Below, piece by piece: positions 36,181 to 45,434 of a stretch of 64,000 nt of DNA. The translations under genes and the position numbers were made by a program. The DNA is from Duganella sp. Root336D2 (GTDB lineage: Bacteria > Pseudomonadota > Gammaproteobacteria > Burkholderiales > Burkholderiaceae_D), in contig NZ_LMDB01000033.1 in the NCBI RefSeq assembly GCF_001425005.1, positions 1,238-65,237 on the forward strand. The letters run 5' to 3'. The notes beneath the pieces were generated by a model. That model saw only the letters and a program-made list of their open reading frames with translations. It searched no databases and had not been told where the DNA came from. The stretch's first letter is position 1, and every line of letters starts with the position of its first letter.

Positions 36181-36819
36181 ATGCTGACGCTTTACGATTA
36201 CCTGCCTTCCCAAAACGCTTACAAAGTCCGCTTGCTGCTGTCGCATCTCGGCCTGCCTTACCGCACCAAGATAATCAGCATCTTTGAAGGAGCCGGCCAG
36301 GATCCGTCCTACCTTGCGCTCAATCCCAGCGGCGCAGTACCGGCTTTGCGCCTCGATGATGGCCGCGTGCTGGCGGAGTCGAATGCCATCCTTACCTATC
36401 TCGCTTCCGGCACGCCGTATTTGCCTGGCGACGCGTTTGGCGCGGCCAAAGTGCAGCAGTGGATGTCGTTTGAGCAGGACTATGTGATGAACATCGCTTC
36501 GCTGCGGCATTGGACCCTGACGGGCAAGCTGGCGCGCCGGCCGGCGGCGCTGGTCGAGATGCGGCGCGCGGGCGGCTTGCGCGCGCTGCAGATCCTGGAA
36601 CGGGAGCTGGCGGCGCGGCCATTTATCGCTGGCGATGCCTACACCATTGCCGATATTTCGCTGTTTGCCTATACGCATCGCGCAGACGAGGCGGGCTTGC
36701 CCTTGCGCGAGTTCCCTCACGTTAGCGCCTGGATCGAGCGCGTGCGGGCGCAGCCGGGCTTCCTCGATGAGCATCATCCGTATTCCATCGATCCATATTC
36801 CTCCGGGGAACTGCCTTGA
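36181..36819 (+). CDS. Glutathione S-transferase family protein
   Basis: 212 residues. The thioredoxin-like N-terminal domain has the GST start LYDYLPSQNAYKVRLLLSHL, the cis-Pro region NPSGAVPALRL and the glutathione contact LAESNAILTYLA. The all-helical C-domain has FIAGDAYTIADISLFAYTH. It is cytoplasmic and conjugates or reduces substrates with glutathione; the substrate cannot be predicted. The gene ends 41 bp before the outer part of the inverted repeat cassette. Confidence 0.93.
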   Translation: MLTLYDYLPSQNAYKVRLLLSHLGLPYRTKIISIFEGAGQDPSYLALNPSGAVPALRLDDGRVLAESNAILTYLASGTPYLPGDAFGAAKVQQWMSFEQDYVMNIASLRHWTLTGKLARRPAALVEMRRAGGLRALQILERELAARPFIAGDAYTIADISLFAYTHRADEAGLPLREFPHVSAWIERVRAQPGFLDEHHPYSIDPYSSGELP

Positions 36820-36859
36820 GCAGCAGTCGGGAAGGGGGTTCGCTCCGGGGGCCTCACAC

Positions 36860-36914
36860 AAACCCTCTGAAAGTTGCTCTGAAATCCTCTGAAACGCTCT
36901 GAAATGCTCTGAAA
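36860..36914 (+). repeat. Left inverted repeat array (five CTCTGAAA units)
   Basis: CTCTGAAA occurs at 36865, 36877, 36887, 36897 and 36907 (spacing 12, 10, 10, 10). The first 46 bases of the array are a perfect inverted copy of the array at 37547-37601, and 53 of 54 positions match overall. It abuts the stop codon of the enclosed gene. Weaker similarity extends outwards to about 36833 (GGGG-TT and GGGGGC blocks). Confidence 0.95.
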
Positions 36915-36917
36915 CGC

Positions 36918-37496
36918 TTAGTCGTCAGGGAGAACATCGGTGCGCCGCTCCATCTTGCCATGCCGGCGCGTCGATGCCTTCTCAATCAGGACCAATGCAT
37001 TGCGCAGGCTGTGTGCCATGACCGCTGGCGAAGCAGTGGTATCGTGTGCCCGGAACTCCGGCAATGGTGCTGGATACGGCCCGCGCAGAATTTCATTCCG
37101 AATAAACCTTGCGTTCTTCCAGTAGCGCTGGCCTGGCAGCCGCAACCACAAGACTTCCCACGCATTGCGTGCGGTACCGGCAACTTCGGCCACAAATTGA
37201 TTTGGCGTCGTTAGCTGTCCCTGATAGACAAGGGAGTCGCCAACAACCTCGGCGAATGCATTAGTGCCGCGATAGCTCATCTTGAGCTCCGTGCTTTCTG
37301 GCAGGAACAAGCGCTTCCACTGATAGCGTCGCACTTCGGCCTCCGGCATCTGGCCCCGCGCGACGCACAGCCATGAGGCGAGTGCTGCCTCGACGACCTC
37401 TGCTGGATCGCGCTCGTCGCCGAATTCCTGCAGGTAACTCGCCAGCTCAAGGAATAGCGCACTCGGAATCTGCACCGACACAAGTTTGCGGCTCAT
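36918..37496 (-). CDS. Unknown protein with RHH-like N-terminus, bracketed by long inverted repeats
   Basis: 192 residues, ATG at 37496 preceded by AGGAGGT. Residues 4-45 (VSVQIPSALFLELASYLQEF and DPAEVVEAALASWL) look like a ribbon-helix-helix DNA-binding fold. The remaining 140 residues have no recognised domain (YRGTNAFAEVVGDSLVYQGQ, ARNAWEVLWLRLPGQRYWKNA, a basic C-terminus). The gene fits exactly between two inverted arrays of CTCTGAAA units, in the space between two convergent chromosomal genes. That suggests a small mobile unit or a repressor binding arrays on both sides. A short dyad GTTCGC/GCGAAC lies in its upstream region. Confidence 0.75.
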   Translation of the reverse strand: MSRKLVSVQIPSALFLELASYLQEFGDERDPAEVVEAALASWLCVARGQMPEAEVRRYQWKRLFLPESTELKMSYRGTNAFAEVVGDSLVYQGQLTTPNQFVAEVAGTARNAWEVLWLRLPGQRYWKNARFIRNEILRGPYPAPLPEFRAHDTTASPAVMAHSLRNALVLIEKASTRRHGKMERRTDVLPDD

Positions 37497-37546
37497 GATG
37501 ACCTCCTCTGGTTCGCATAAAGATTGGACAAACCAGCGAACTTAAA

Positions 37547-37601
37547 GTTCAGAGGATTTCAGAGCGTTTCAGAGGATTTCAGAGCAACTTTCAGAGGGTT
37601 T
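37547..37601 (+). repeat. Right inverted repeat array
   Basis: TTTCAGAG at 37557, 37567, 37577 and 37589, and a variant GTTCAGAG at 37547. It is the inverted partner of 36860-36914. Looser matching continues to about 37626. Confidence 0.95.
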
Positions 37602-37641
37602 CTGTAAGCCCCCTGAAGCAAAACCCCTCGCCCACCGGGTC

Positions 37642-38379
37642 CTAATCAGCGTCGTGGAAAATGACGCCAAGGGTATGGCGATGGCCGCCTTGCAGGCGGC
37701 TGACGCCATGGCGCATGGTGACGCGGTAAATGCCGCGCGTGCCCGCCACCGGCCGATGGAAAACGGGAAAGATCACGCAATCGCCCTGCTGCAAAGGCAC
37801 GACTTCCACGCGCGACTGCATGCGCGGGCGCTGCTCGGTGAGCACGAATTCGCCGCCCTGGAAATCCCGTCCAGGCTGCGACAACAGGAAAGCCGCCTGC
37901 AGGGGGAAGACATGTTCGCCATACAGGTCCTGGTGCAGGCAGTTGTAATCGCCCGCCCCATATTGCAGCAGCAAAGGCGTCGGCCGCGCCTGCCCGGCCG
38001 CATGGCAGCGCGCGATAAAATCCGCATGCTGCGGCGGAAAGCGCGCCTCCAGCCCCATGGCCGCATACCAGCGATTGGCGATCGACGCCAGCGGCGGATA
38101 CATAGCCGAGCGCAATTCCGCGACCAGATCCGGCAAGGGATAGCGAAAATACTGGTATTCGCCCTTGCCGAAACCATGCCGCTGCATGACGACCCGGCTG
38201 CGATAGAGTTCCGGCTGGCCATAGCCCGCTGCCAGCCCCGCGCACTGCGCAGGCGACAAAACACCGCGCACCAGCGCACAGCCGAATTCATCGAGGTCGG
38301 AAGCAATGCGCGGCCAATCAAACGCCGCGCGCGAGCCGGCCGCCGCAGCCAGCGGCGGCGCGAACAGGTCGCCCATCAT
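37642..38379 (-). CDS. 2OG-Fe(II) oxygenase, alkylation-repair type (Oxygenase-NA family)
   Basis: 245 residues from the ATG at 38379 (ATGATGA overlap with the ada stop). The double-stranded beta-helix core is visible: LQYGAGDYNCLHQDLYGEHV gives the HxD iron ligands, GDCVIFPVFHRPV the next strand, and GVSRLQGGHRHTLGVIFHDA the distal His/Arg region. This fits Pfam Oxygenase-NA, predicted to repair alkylated DNA oxidatively. Translational coupling to ada strongly supports a role in the adaptive response. Confidence 0.88.
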   Translation of the reverse strand: MMGDLFAPPLAAAAGSRAAFDWPRIASDLDEFGCALVRGVLSPAQCAGLAAGYGQPELYRSRVVMQRHGFGKGEYQYFRYPLPDLVAELRSAMYPPLASIANRWYAAMGLEARFPPQHADFIARCHAAGQARPTPLLLQYGAGDYNCLHQDLYGEHVFPLQAAFLLSQPGRDFQGGEFVLTEQRPRMQSRVEVVPLQQGDCVIFPVFHRPVAGTRGIYRVTMRHGVSRLQGGHRHTLGVIFHDAD

Positions 38380-39455
38380 GCCGCCGCCTCGGTCGCCGCT
38401 TCCGCCTCCCGTTCCAGCAAGGCCGCCTTGCGCTCCACGCCCCAGCGATAGCCCGAGATAGAGCCGTCGTTGCGCACCACCCGGTGGCAAGGAATCGCCA
38501 CCGCAATCGCATTGGCAGCGCAAGCGCCAGCCACCGCCCGCGCGCCGTTGGGCGCCCCCACCCGCTCCGCCAGTTCCGCATAGCTGACCGTCTGGCCCGC
38601 CGGAATCTCGCGCAGGGCTTGCCAGACGCGCTGCTGGAAGGCCGTGCCGCGCACATCGAGGGGCAATTCAAGTCCGATCTGCGGCGCCTCGACGAAGGCG
38701 ATCACGCGCGCCACCACCTGTTCGTAATCGGTTTCAGCCCCGCGCAACTCGGCCTGCGGGAAGCGGTCCTGCAAGTCATGCGCCAGCGCCTGCGGGTCGT
38801 CACCCAGCAGGATGCAGCAAATCCCGCGCTCGGTGCTGGCCACCAGGATCGCCCCCAGCGAGCATTGGGCAATAGCAAAGCGGATCACCGCCCCCAGTCC
38901 GCCGGCGCGCCAGGCCGACGGCGTCATACCCAGCGCACCCGGCGTGGCGGCATAAAAGCGTCCGCTGGAATTGAAGCCGGCGGCGTAAATGGCATCGGTC
39001 ACGCTGGCCTCGTCGGCCAGGCCCTGCTGCATGCGCCGCGCGCGCGCCGCCGCCGCATAAGCTTTCGGCGTCAGCCCGGTTTGCGCCTTGAACACGCGAT
39101 GGAAGTGGAAGCGGCTCATGCCGCCGGCGGCGGCCAGCGCATCGAGGTCGGGCGCCACTTCGGCAGCATCGATCAGGCGGCACACCTCGGCCACCATGGC
39201 CGCATGGCGCTCGGCCAGCGGCGGCTGGTCCGGCTTGCAGCGCTTGCAGGGACGAAAACCGGCCGCCTCGGCCGCTGCGATGGAGGCGTGGAAGGCCACA
39301 TTCTCGCGCAGGGCCGGCCGCGCGCCGCAGGAAGGGCGGCAGAACACGCCGGTGGTGCGCACGGAATAAAAGAACTGGCCGTCGGCCGCGCTGTCGCGCG
39401 CCCGCACGGCGGCCCAGCGTTCATTGTCGGTCAGGTAAGGCTTCATCGGGTTCAT
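38376..39455 (-). CDS. ada: Ada: methyl-sensing activator and O6-methylguanine-DNA methyltransferase
   Basis: 359 residues. The N-terminal zinc domain has C39, C43, C70 and C73 (FCRPSC and PCKRCKPD), where C39 takes a methyl group from phosphotriesters. The AraC-type helix-turn-helix follows (MSRFHFHRVFKAQTGLTPKA). The C-terminal methyltransferase has the acceptor C323 in AIPCHRVVR. After methylation Ada activates its own operon, which here includes the 2OG oxygenase through a start/stop overlap. All key cysteines are present. Confidence 0.96.
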   Translation of the reverse strand: MNPMKPYLTDNERWAAVRARDSAADGQFFYSVRTTGVFCRPSCGARPALRENVAFHASIAAAEAAGFRPCKRCKPDQPPLAERHAAMVAEVCRLIDAAEVAPDLDALAAAGGMSRFHFHRVFKAQTGLTPKAYAAAARARRMQQGLADEASVTDAIYAAGFNSSGRFYAATPGALGMTPSAWRAGGLGAVIRFAIAQCSLGAILVASTERGICCILLGDDPQALAHDLQDRFPQAELRGAETDYEQVVARVIAFVEAPQIGLELPLDVRGTAFQQRVWQALREIPAGQTVSYAELAERVGAPNGARAVAGACAANAIAVAIPCHRVVRNDGSISGYRWGVERKAALLEREAEAATEAAA

Positions 39456-39572
39456 TGCAAGCTCCAGTCGCTAGTATGCCACCATGGTAGGCAGGGCGCC
39501 GGCCGGGGGCACTCCGCCGCTTGCTATTGAATTCCCGGATGCTACAATCGGCGCACTCATCCGGAGGACGGC

Positions 39573-40292
39573 TTGGAAGAACACCAACAACACGACACCC
39601 CCATCTTTCAACGTATCAAGGACTTCCTGCTGGCGCAGATTGCCGCCGGCGCCTGGAAGGAAGGCGAGGTCATTCCTTCCGAGCAGGCGCTGGTCAAGCA
39701 GTTCGGCGTCTCGCGCATGACCGTCAACCGCGCCGTGCGCGAGCTGACCGCGGAGGGCGTGCTGACGCGCCGCCAGGGCGCAGGCACCTATGTCGCGCCG
39801 CAGAAAGTCCAGGCCACCCTGCTGGAAATCAAGAGCATTGCCGACGAGGTGCGGGCGCGCGGCCACGCCCACCGCAGCACGCTGCAGCTGCTCGAGCGCG
39901 GCAAGGCCGGCGACTTGCTGGGCAAAGCGTTCGATTTGCCGCCCGGCCACGAGCTTTATCATTCCGTCATCGTGCACTTTGAAAACGGGGTACCGATCCA
40001 GGTGGAAGACCGCTGGGTCAACCCGCTCTGCGCGCCGGACTATATGGCGCAGGACTTTACCCATACCACGCCCAACGAATACCTGGTGCGGGCGGCGCCG
40101 CTGCAGGCCGCCACTTACAGCATAGAAGCCCTGGTGCCGCCGCGCGAGATTGCCGAGATGCTGGCGATGGATGCGCGCCAGCCCTGCCTGGTGCTGCGGC
40201 GCCAGACCCAGTCGGCCGGGCGCGTCGCCTCGCTGGCCACCATGTGGCATCCGGGCCATCGCTACCAATTTGGCGGCAGCGTCCCCGCCTGA
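39573..40292 (+). CDS. hutC: HutC histidine-utilisation repressor (GntR family)
   Basis: 239 residues. The N-terminal GntR winged helix (EGEVIPSEQALVKQFGVSRM, TVNRAVRELTAEGVLTRRQG) is followed by a UTRA ligand domain that binds urocanate (HELYHSVIVHFENGVPIQVE, APLQAATYSIEALVPPREIA). The family match to HutC is close. The gene lies about 7 kb from the hut operon and is separated by unrelated genes. The hutU promoter contains a TTGT-N4-ACAA site suited to it; no such site was seen before hutC itself, so autoregulation is not evident. Confidence 0.92.
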   Translation: MEEHQQHDTPIFQRIKDFLLAQIAAGAWKEGEVIPSEQALVKQFGVSRMTVNRAVRELTAEGVLTRRQGAGTYVAPQKVQATLLEIKSIADEVRARGHAHRSTLQLLERGKAGDLLGKAFDLPPGHELYHSVIVHFENGVPIQVEDRWVNPLCAPDYMAQDFTHTTPNEYLVRAAPLQAATYSIEALVPPREIAEMLAMDARQPCLVLRRQTQSAGRVASLATMWHPGHRYQFGGSVPA

Positions 40293-40348
40293 GCAATGCT
40301 ATAGTTGACCGCACGCCAGCGCCCCCGCGCTGGCCAGAAAGGGAAGCC

Positions 40349-43300
40349 TTGTCGCCACTGAGCCAGAAAGCCGCCCCGCCTGTTCCCGCCCGCGCGCAGC
40401 GCCGCGCGCGCCGCCTGTGCGCGCTGGTACTGGCCATCGCCGCCCTGCCCATGCTGCCCGGCAGCGCCGCCGCCGAAGCCGTCACCGTCCAGCTCAAATG
40501 GCAGCACCAGTTTGCGTTTGCCGGCTATTACGCGGCCCAGGCCAAGGGCTATTACCGCGACGCCGGGCTGGAGGTGACGCTGCGCGAAGCCCAGCCGGGA
40601 CAGGAGCCGCTGCAAGCCGTGCTCGACGGCAGCGCCCAGTACGGCGTCGGCAATTCCGCGCTGCTGCTGCGCCGTGCGGCCGGCGCCCCGGTGGTGGTGC
40701 TGGCCTCGGTGTTCCAGCATTCGCCCCTGCTGCTGGCCGTGCGGCTCGACGAGCAGGGCAAACGCCGGTCCTGGCCCGGCGCGCGCGTCGCGCTCGGCCC
40801 CAACACGGAGGAACTGCGGGTCTACCTGCAGCATGAGAAGGTGCCGCTGGCGCAACTGAATATCGTGCCCGCGGCGCGCGACGCGGAAGACATGCAGGCC
40901 GGCCGCATCGACGCCATGTCCGGCTACCTCGGTTCCACCCCCTACGCGCTGGAGCGGGCCGGCCTGCGCTACGAGATCCTGGCGCCGCGCAGTGCCGGCA
41001 TCGACTTTTACGGCGACAACCTGTATACCACCGAGAGCGAACTGCGGGAACACCCGGCGCGCGCGCGCGCCCTGCGCGAAGCCACGCTGAAAGGCTGGCG
41101 CTACGCGCTGCAGCATCCCAACGAGATCGTCGACCTGATCCGTGCCCGCTACCCCGAACGCAAGCCGCGCGAAGAGCTGCTGTGGGAAGCGGCCCAGGTG
41201 GCGCCGCTGCTGGAGCAGCACCTGATCGAACTGGGCTACAGCAACCCGCTGCGCTGGCAGGGCATTGCCGACAGCTATGCCGCCGCCGGCCTGCTGCCGG
41301 CCGACTTCCAGCTGGACGGTTTCCTGTACCACGAAGCCCCCGCCACCCCGACCTGGCACTATGTGCTGGGGGTGGTGCTGGCCCTGCTGGCCGGCGCCGC
41401 CCTGTGGCGCCTGCTGCGCGTGTCGCGCGCCCTGCGCGGCGCCGAAGTGCGGGTCGGCGACGCCGAGCGCATTGCCAGCTTCGCGCTGGAAGGCGCCGGC
41501 GAAGGCTCCTGGGACTGGCAGCCGCAGCGCCCGGCCCTGCACCTGTCGCCGCGCTACTGCGAAATCCTCGGCTACGCGCCGGGCGAGCTGCGCCCGGCCA
41601 ACGTCGAACAGTGGCTGCAGCTGGTGCACCCGAACGACCGCGCCCGCATCGCCGACGAGATTGCCGCGCTGGACCAGCCGGAAGTGGGGCGCACCCCGTT
41701 CACCCTGGAATTCCGCATGGCCTGCCGCGACGGCAGCTGGAGCTGGGTGCTGGCGCGCGGCATGGTGCTGGCGCGCGACGCCGCCGGCCGCCCCTTGCGC
41801 ATGTCGGGCACCCTGGGCGATATCTCCGACCGCAGCGCCGCCGAACTGGCGCGCATGGCCGCCATGCTGGACGCCCTGCCCGGCGCCCTGCTGGTGGCCG
41901 ACCGCGGCGGGCGGGTGCGCCAGGCCAACGACACCGCCGAGGTGGTGTTTGCCGCCGAAACGGGCAAGCTGGCCGGCGCCTCGATGGAACTGCTGATCCC
42001 GGACGTGATGCGCGACACCCCGGGCCGCCCGCGCGAACTGTTCGCCCGCCCGCGCATGCCGGGCCGGGTGCTCACCGCGCGCCGCCTGGACGGCGGCCAC
42101 TTCCCGGCCATGGTGCACCTGGCGCCGATCCAGCTGGCCGGCCAGGGCCTGGTGGTGGTGTCACTGCGCGACATGACCCAGCGCCAGAGGGCCGAAGAAG
42201 CGCTGCAAGCCTCGTCCGAACGCTACCGCCTGATCGTGCAGACCGCGGCCGAAGGCATCTGGATGTGCGACGCCGCCGACTGCACCAGCTTCGTCAACCC
42301 CACCATGGCGCGCATGCTCGGCTACGAGGTCGAACACATGCTGGGGCGCCCGATGGCCGATTTCATGGACCCCGACTGCCCGGCCCTGCAGGCCCAGCGC
42401 CGGCAAGGCGGCGCGCCGGCCATGCCGCCCGAGCCGGCCGAAGGGCGCTTCTACCGCCAGGACGGCTCTTCGCTGTGGGCCCTGCTCTCCACCACCACCG
42501 TCAATGCCGACAACGGCAGCTATGCCGGCACCCTGACCATGGTGACCGATATCACGGACCGGCGCCTGGCCGAACTGGCGCTGCGCCACTCCAGCCAGCG
42601 CCTGGCGTCCGTCTTCAACGCCGTCACCAACGGCCTGCTGGTATTCGACGCGGCCGGCAATATCGTCGAATGCAATGCCGCCGCCAGCCGCATGCTGGGG
42701 CGCGCCGCCGCGCGCGGCGCCGGCCAGTGGGACGGCGTGCACGAAGACGGGCGCCGCTTTTCCGCGCCCGAGCACCCGGTGGCCCAGGCCCTGGCCAGCG
42801 GCCAGCCGGTGCGCGACGTGGTGATGGGGGTGCCGGTCGCCGCCGGCGCCAGTGCCGGCGCCGACACCTGCTGGCTGTCGGTCAACGTCGAGCCGCTGCG
42901 CGACGAGCACGGCCCGGGCAGCATGCTGGTGGCCAGCCTGACCGACATCACCTACAGGAAGCGCAGCGAAGACGCCTTGCGCCAGGGCGAGCAGCGGCTG
43001 CAGGAAATCATCCAGATGATGCCGATCGGCCTGTTCATCAAGGACCAGGACAGCCGCATGCTGCTGATGAACCGCGCCTGCGAGCAGCAGTTCGGCTACA
43101 CCTTCGACGAATTGAACAACGGCGACTACAACGCCTTCCACGCGCCGGAGGAAGCGGCCGCCTTCCGCGCGCGCGACCTGGAAGCGTTTGCCGGGCGCGC
43201 CCTGATCGACTTCGAGGAAACCATCTGGAACCCGGTGCTGGGCCAGTCGCGCCAGCTGCGCACCTTCAAGAAACCGGTGTACGACGCCCACGGCGCGCCG

Positions 43301-45034
43301 GCCTACCTGATCGGCATGGCGATCGACATCTCCGACAGCAAGGCCAACGAGCGCGCCCTGCGCGAACTCAATGAACACCTGGAAGAACGGGTGGCGCAGC
43401 GCACCGCGCAGCTGGAAGAGGCGCGCCAGCAGGCCGAGGAAGCCAGCGCCGCCAAGGGCCAGTTCCTGGCCAAGATGAGCCACGAAATCCGCACCCCGAT
43501 GAATGGCGTGATCGGCATGGCCTACCTGGCGCTGAAGACCGAGCTGGCACCGCGCCAGCGCGACTACCTGGAAAAGATCCGTTTCGCCGGCGAGCACCTG
43601 CTGCGCATCATCGACGACATCCTCGACATCTCGAAGATCGAAGCGGGCAAGCTGGAGATCGAAGACGTCGACTTCTCGCTCGACCATGTGATCCAGACCC
43701 TGACCACGGTGGTGGCGCCGAAAGCGGCCAGCCGCGGCCTGCGCCTGACCTTCGACATCGACCCGGCGCTGCCGCCGGTGCTGCGCGGCGACCCGCTGCG
43801 CCTGGGCCAGGTCCTGATCAACTACGTCAACAACGCGATCAAGTTTTCCGAACAGGGCAGCATCGACGTCAGCGTGCGCCAGCTGCTGGCCGACGACATC
43901 GCCTGCCTGCTGCGCTTTGCAGTGCGCGACCACGGCATCGGCCTGTCCGAGGCCGAGCAGGGCAAATTGTTCCAGGCCTTCCAGCAAGCCGACAGCGCCA
44001 TCACGCGCGAATACGGCGGCACCGGCCTGGGCCTGGCGATCTGCAAACAGCTGGCGCAGCTGATGGGCGGCGAAGTGGGGGTGCAAAGCGCGCCCGGCGC
44101 CGGCTCCACCTTCTGGTTCACCGCCCGCCTCGGCGTCTCGCCGCGCGGCCTGCCGGACGTGATCAACGAGGTCAACGCCGCCGCCGCCGCCCTGCTCGAC
44201 AGCGCGCGCAGCACGGCCGCCATGCAGGCCCTGAAAGACGCGCGCATCCTGCTGGTCGAAGACAACACCTTCAACCAGCAGATCGCGCTGGAAATGCTGG
44301 AGGAAGCCGGCTCCTCGGTGTGCCTGGCCAATAACGGCGCCGAAGCGCTCGACCTGCTGCACCAGGCCGAATTCGACTGCGTGCTGATGGACGTGCAAAT
44401 GCCGCTGATGGACGGGCTGGAAGCGACGCGCCGCATCCGCGCCGACCCGGCGCTGGCCGCCACCCGCGTGCTGGCCATGACCGCCACCGCCACCAAGGAC
44501 GACCGCGAGCGCTGCCTGCAGGCCGGCATGGACGATTTCATCGCCAAGCCGATCCAGCCGGCCCTGATGTACCAGAAGATCGCCAGCTGGCTGCCCGAGC
44601 GCGAAGCGGGCGCCGCCGCCAACGACGCCGCCCTGCCGCGCGGCGCCGGGCGCGCCGCCTTCCGCCCCACGCTGGCCGGCGACCCGGCCATCATCGACCT
44701 GTCGGTGCTGGCCCAGCTGCTGGGCTACCAGCCGCAAAAGATCCGCAAGTTCGCCTTCAAGTTCCTGCAGACCACCGAAGCCGGCCTGGCCGAAATGGAA
44801 GCTGCGCTGGCCGCCGGCGAGCTGCAGAAACTGCGCGAGCTGGGCCACCGCATCAAGAGCAGCGCGCGGGCGGTCGGCGCGCTCGGCATGGCCGAGCTGT
44901 GCCTGCAGATGGAACAACTGGCACCGGACGCCGATGCGGCAGCCGCGCGCGCCGTGCTCGAGCGCCTGTGGCCGCTGCTGCACGCGGTAAGCGAGCACAT
45001 CATGACCAATACAACTTTCGCCGACGATGACTGA
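40349..45034 (+). CDS. Hybrid sensor histidine kinase with NMT1/THI5-like periplasmic domain
   Basis: About 1561 residues from a TTG at 40349; the start is uncertain because the frame is open further upstream. An export segment comes first. A periplasmic binding domain of the NMT1/THI5 type follows (VQLKWQHQFAFAGYYAAQAK, STPYALERAGLRYEIL), then one membrane helix (YVLGVVLALLAGAALWRLL). About five PAS domains and a coiled coil precede HisKA (H1045 in MSHEIRTPMNGV) and the ATPase domain (NNAIKFSEQG, GTGLGLAICKQL). Then come a receiver with D1348 (LMDVQMPLMDG) and an Hpt with H1500 (LGHRIKSSA). This is a full four-step phosphorelay. The sensor suggests detection of a pyrimidine- or sulfonate-like small molecule. 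It overlaps the downstream receiver gene by 8 bases. Confidence 0.9.
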   Translation: MSPLSQKAAPPVPARAQRRARRLCALVLAIAALPMLPGSAAAEAVTVQLKWQHQFAFAGYYAAQAKGYYRDAGLEVTLREAQPGQEPLQAVLDGSAQYGVGNSALLLRRAAGAPVVVLASVFQHSPLLLAVRLDEQGKRRSWPGARVALGPNTEELRVYLQHEKVPLAQLNIVPAARDAEDMQAGRIDAMSGYLGSTPYALERAGLRYEILAPRSAGIDFYGDNLYTTESELREHPARARALREATLKGWRYALQHPNEIVDLIRARYPERKPREELLWEAAQVAPLLEQHLIELGYSNPLRWQGIADSYAAAGLLPADFQLDGFLYHEAPATPTWHYVLGVVLALLAGAALWRLLRVSRALRGAEVRVGDAERIASFALEGAGEGSWDWQPQRPALHLSPRYCEILGYAPGELRPANVEQWLQLVHPNDRARIADEIAALDQPEVGRTPFTLEFRMACRDGSWSWVLARGMVLARDAAGRPLRMSGTLGDISDRSAAELARMAAMLDALPGALLVADRGGRVRQANDTAEVVFAAETGKLAGASMELLIPDVMRDTPGRPRELFARPRMPGRVLTARRLDGGHFPAMVHLAPIQLAGQGLVVVSLRDMTQRQRAEEALQASSERYRLIVQTAAEGIWMCDAADCTSFVNPTMARMLGYEVEHMLGRPMADFMDPDCPALQAQRRQGGAPAMPPEPAEGRFYRQDGSSLWALLSTTTVNADNGSYAGTLTMVTDITDRRLAELALRHSSQRLASVFNAVTNGLLVFDAAGNIVECNAAASRMLGRAAARGAGQWDGVHEDGRRFSAPEHPVAQALASGQPVRDVVMGVPVAAGASAGADTCWLSVNVEPLRDEHGPGSMLVASLTDITYRKRSEDALRQGEQRLQEIIQMMPIGLFIKDQDSRMLLMNRACEQQFGYTFDELNNGDYNAFHAPEEAAAFRARDLEAFAGRALIDFEETIWNPVLGQSRQLRTFKKPVYDAHGAPAYLIGMAIDISDSKANERALRELNEHLEERVAQRTAQLEEARQQAEEASAAKGQFLAKMSHEIRTPMNGVIGMAYLALKTELAPRQRDYLEKIRFAGEHLLRIIDDILDISKIEAGKLEIEDVDFSLDHVIQTLTTVVAPKAASRGLRLTFDIDPALPPVLRGDPLRLGQVLINYVNNAIKFSEQGSIDVSVRQLLADDIACLLRFAVRDHGIGLSEAEQGKLFQAFQQADSAITREYGGTGLGLAICKQLAQLMGGEVGVQSAPGAGSTFWFTARLGVSPRGLPDVINEVNAAAAALLDSARSTAAMQALKDARILLVEDNTFNQQIALEMLEEAGSSVCLANNGAEALDLLHQAEFDCVLMDVQMPLMDGLEATRRIRADPALAATRVLAMTATATKDDRERCLQAGMDDFIAKPIQPALMYQKIASWLPEREAGAAANDAALPRGAGRAAFRPTLAGDPAIIDLSVLAQLLGYQPQKIRKFAFKFLQTTEAGLAEMEAALAAGELQKLRELGHRIKSSARAVGALGMAELCLQMEQLAPDADAAAARAVLERLWPLLHAVSEHIMTNTTFADDD

Positions 45035-45434
45035 CACCCCCACCACCCCGCTGCGCATCCTGCTGGTCGACGACGACCCCTTCATGCTGAGCATGTTGGC
45101 CGACATGCTGGAAGACCTTGGCCAGCTCAATGTCCGCAGCGAAAGCGACGCCCGCCAGGCCCTGCTGGCGTTGCCGCAATACCGGCCCGACCTCCTGGTA
45201 TGCGACCTCTCGATGCCCGAGATGGACGGCATCGAATTCCTGCGCAAGGCCGCCGACAGCCACTTCGGCGGCGCGGTCGCCCTGCTCTCCGGCATGGACG
45301 CCGGCATCCGCCAGGCCGCCGAAACGCTGGCGCGCGCCCACGGCCTCTCCCTGCTTGGCACCCTGGCCAAACCCGCCACCCCATCCGCCCTCGGCGAGCT
45401 GCTGACCCAAGCCGCCGCCCGCCGTGCAGGATGA
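45027..45434 (+). CDS. Stand-alone response regulator receiver
   Basis: 135 residues, receiver domain only. Acidic pocket DDD (residues 14-16, in LLVDDDPF), phospho-acceptor Asp in LLVCDLSMPEMDG, and Lys in LAKPATP are present. No output domain follows, as in CheY- or SpoOF-like shuttles. It overlaps the hybrid kinase gene and probably takes phosphate from its Hpt domain or modulates it. The gene's stop codon lies in the first bases of a 37-bp hairpin arm. Confidence 0.92.
   Translation: MTDTPTTPLRILLVDDDPFMLSMLADMLEDLGQLNVRSESDARQALLALPQYRPDLLVCDLSMPEMDGIEFLRKAADSHFGGAVALLSGMDAGIRQAAETLARAHGLSLLGTLAKPATPSALGELLTQAAARRAG

Noticed and set aside
36860..36914. Regular 10-bp repeats as a CRISPR array
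   Set aside because: Units are 8 bases with 2-4-base gaps, far too short for repeat-spacer structure, and no cas genes are present.
42161..45379. 1072-codon minus-strand frame
   Set aside because: Antisense to the hybrid kinase with its complete kinase, receiver and Hpt motifs.
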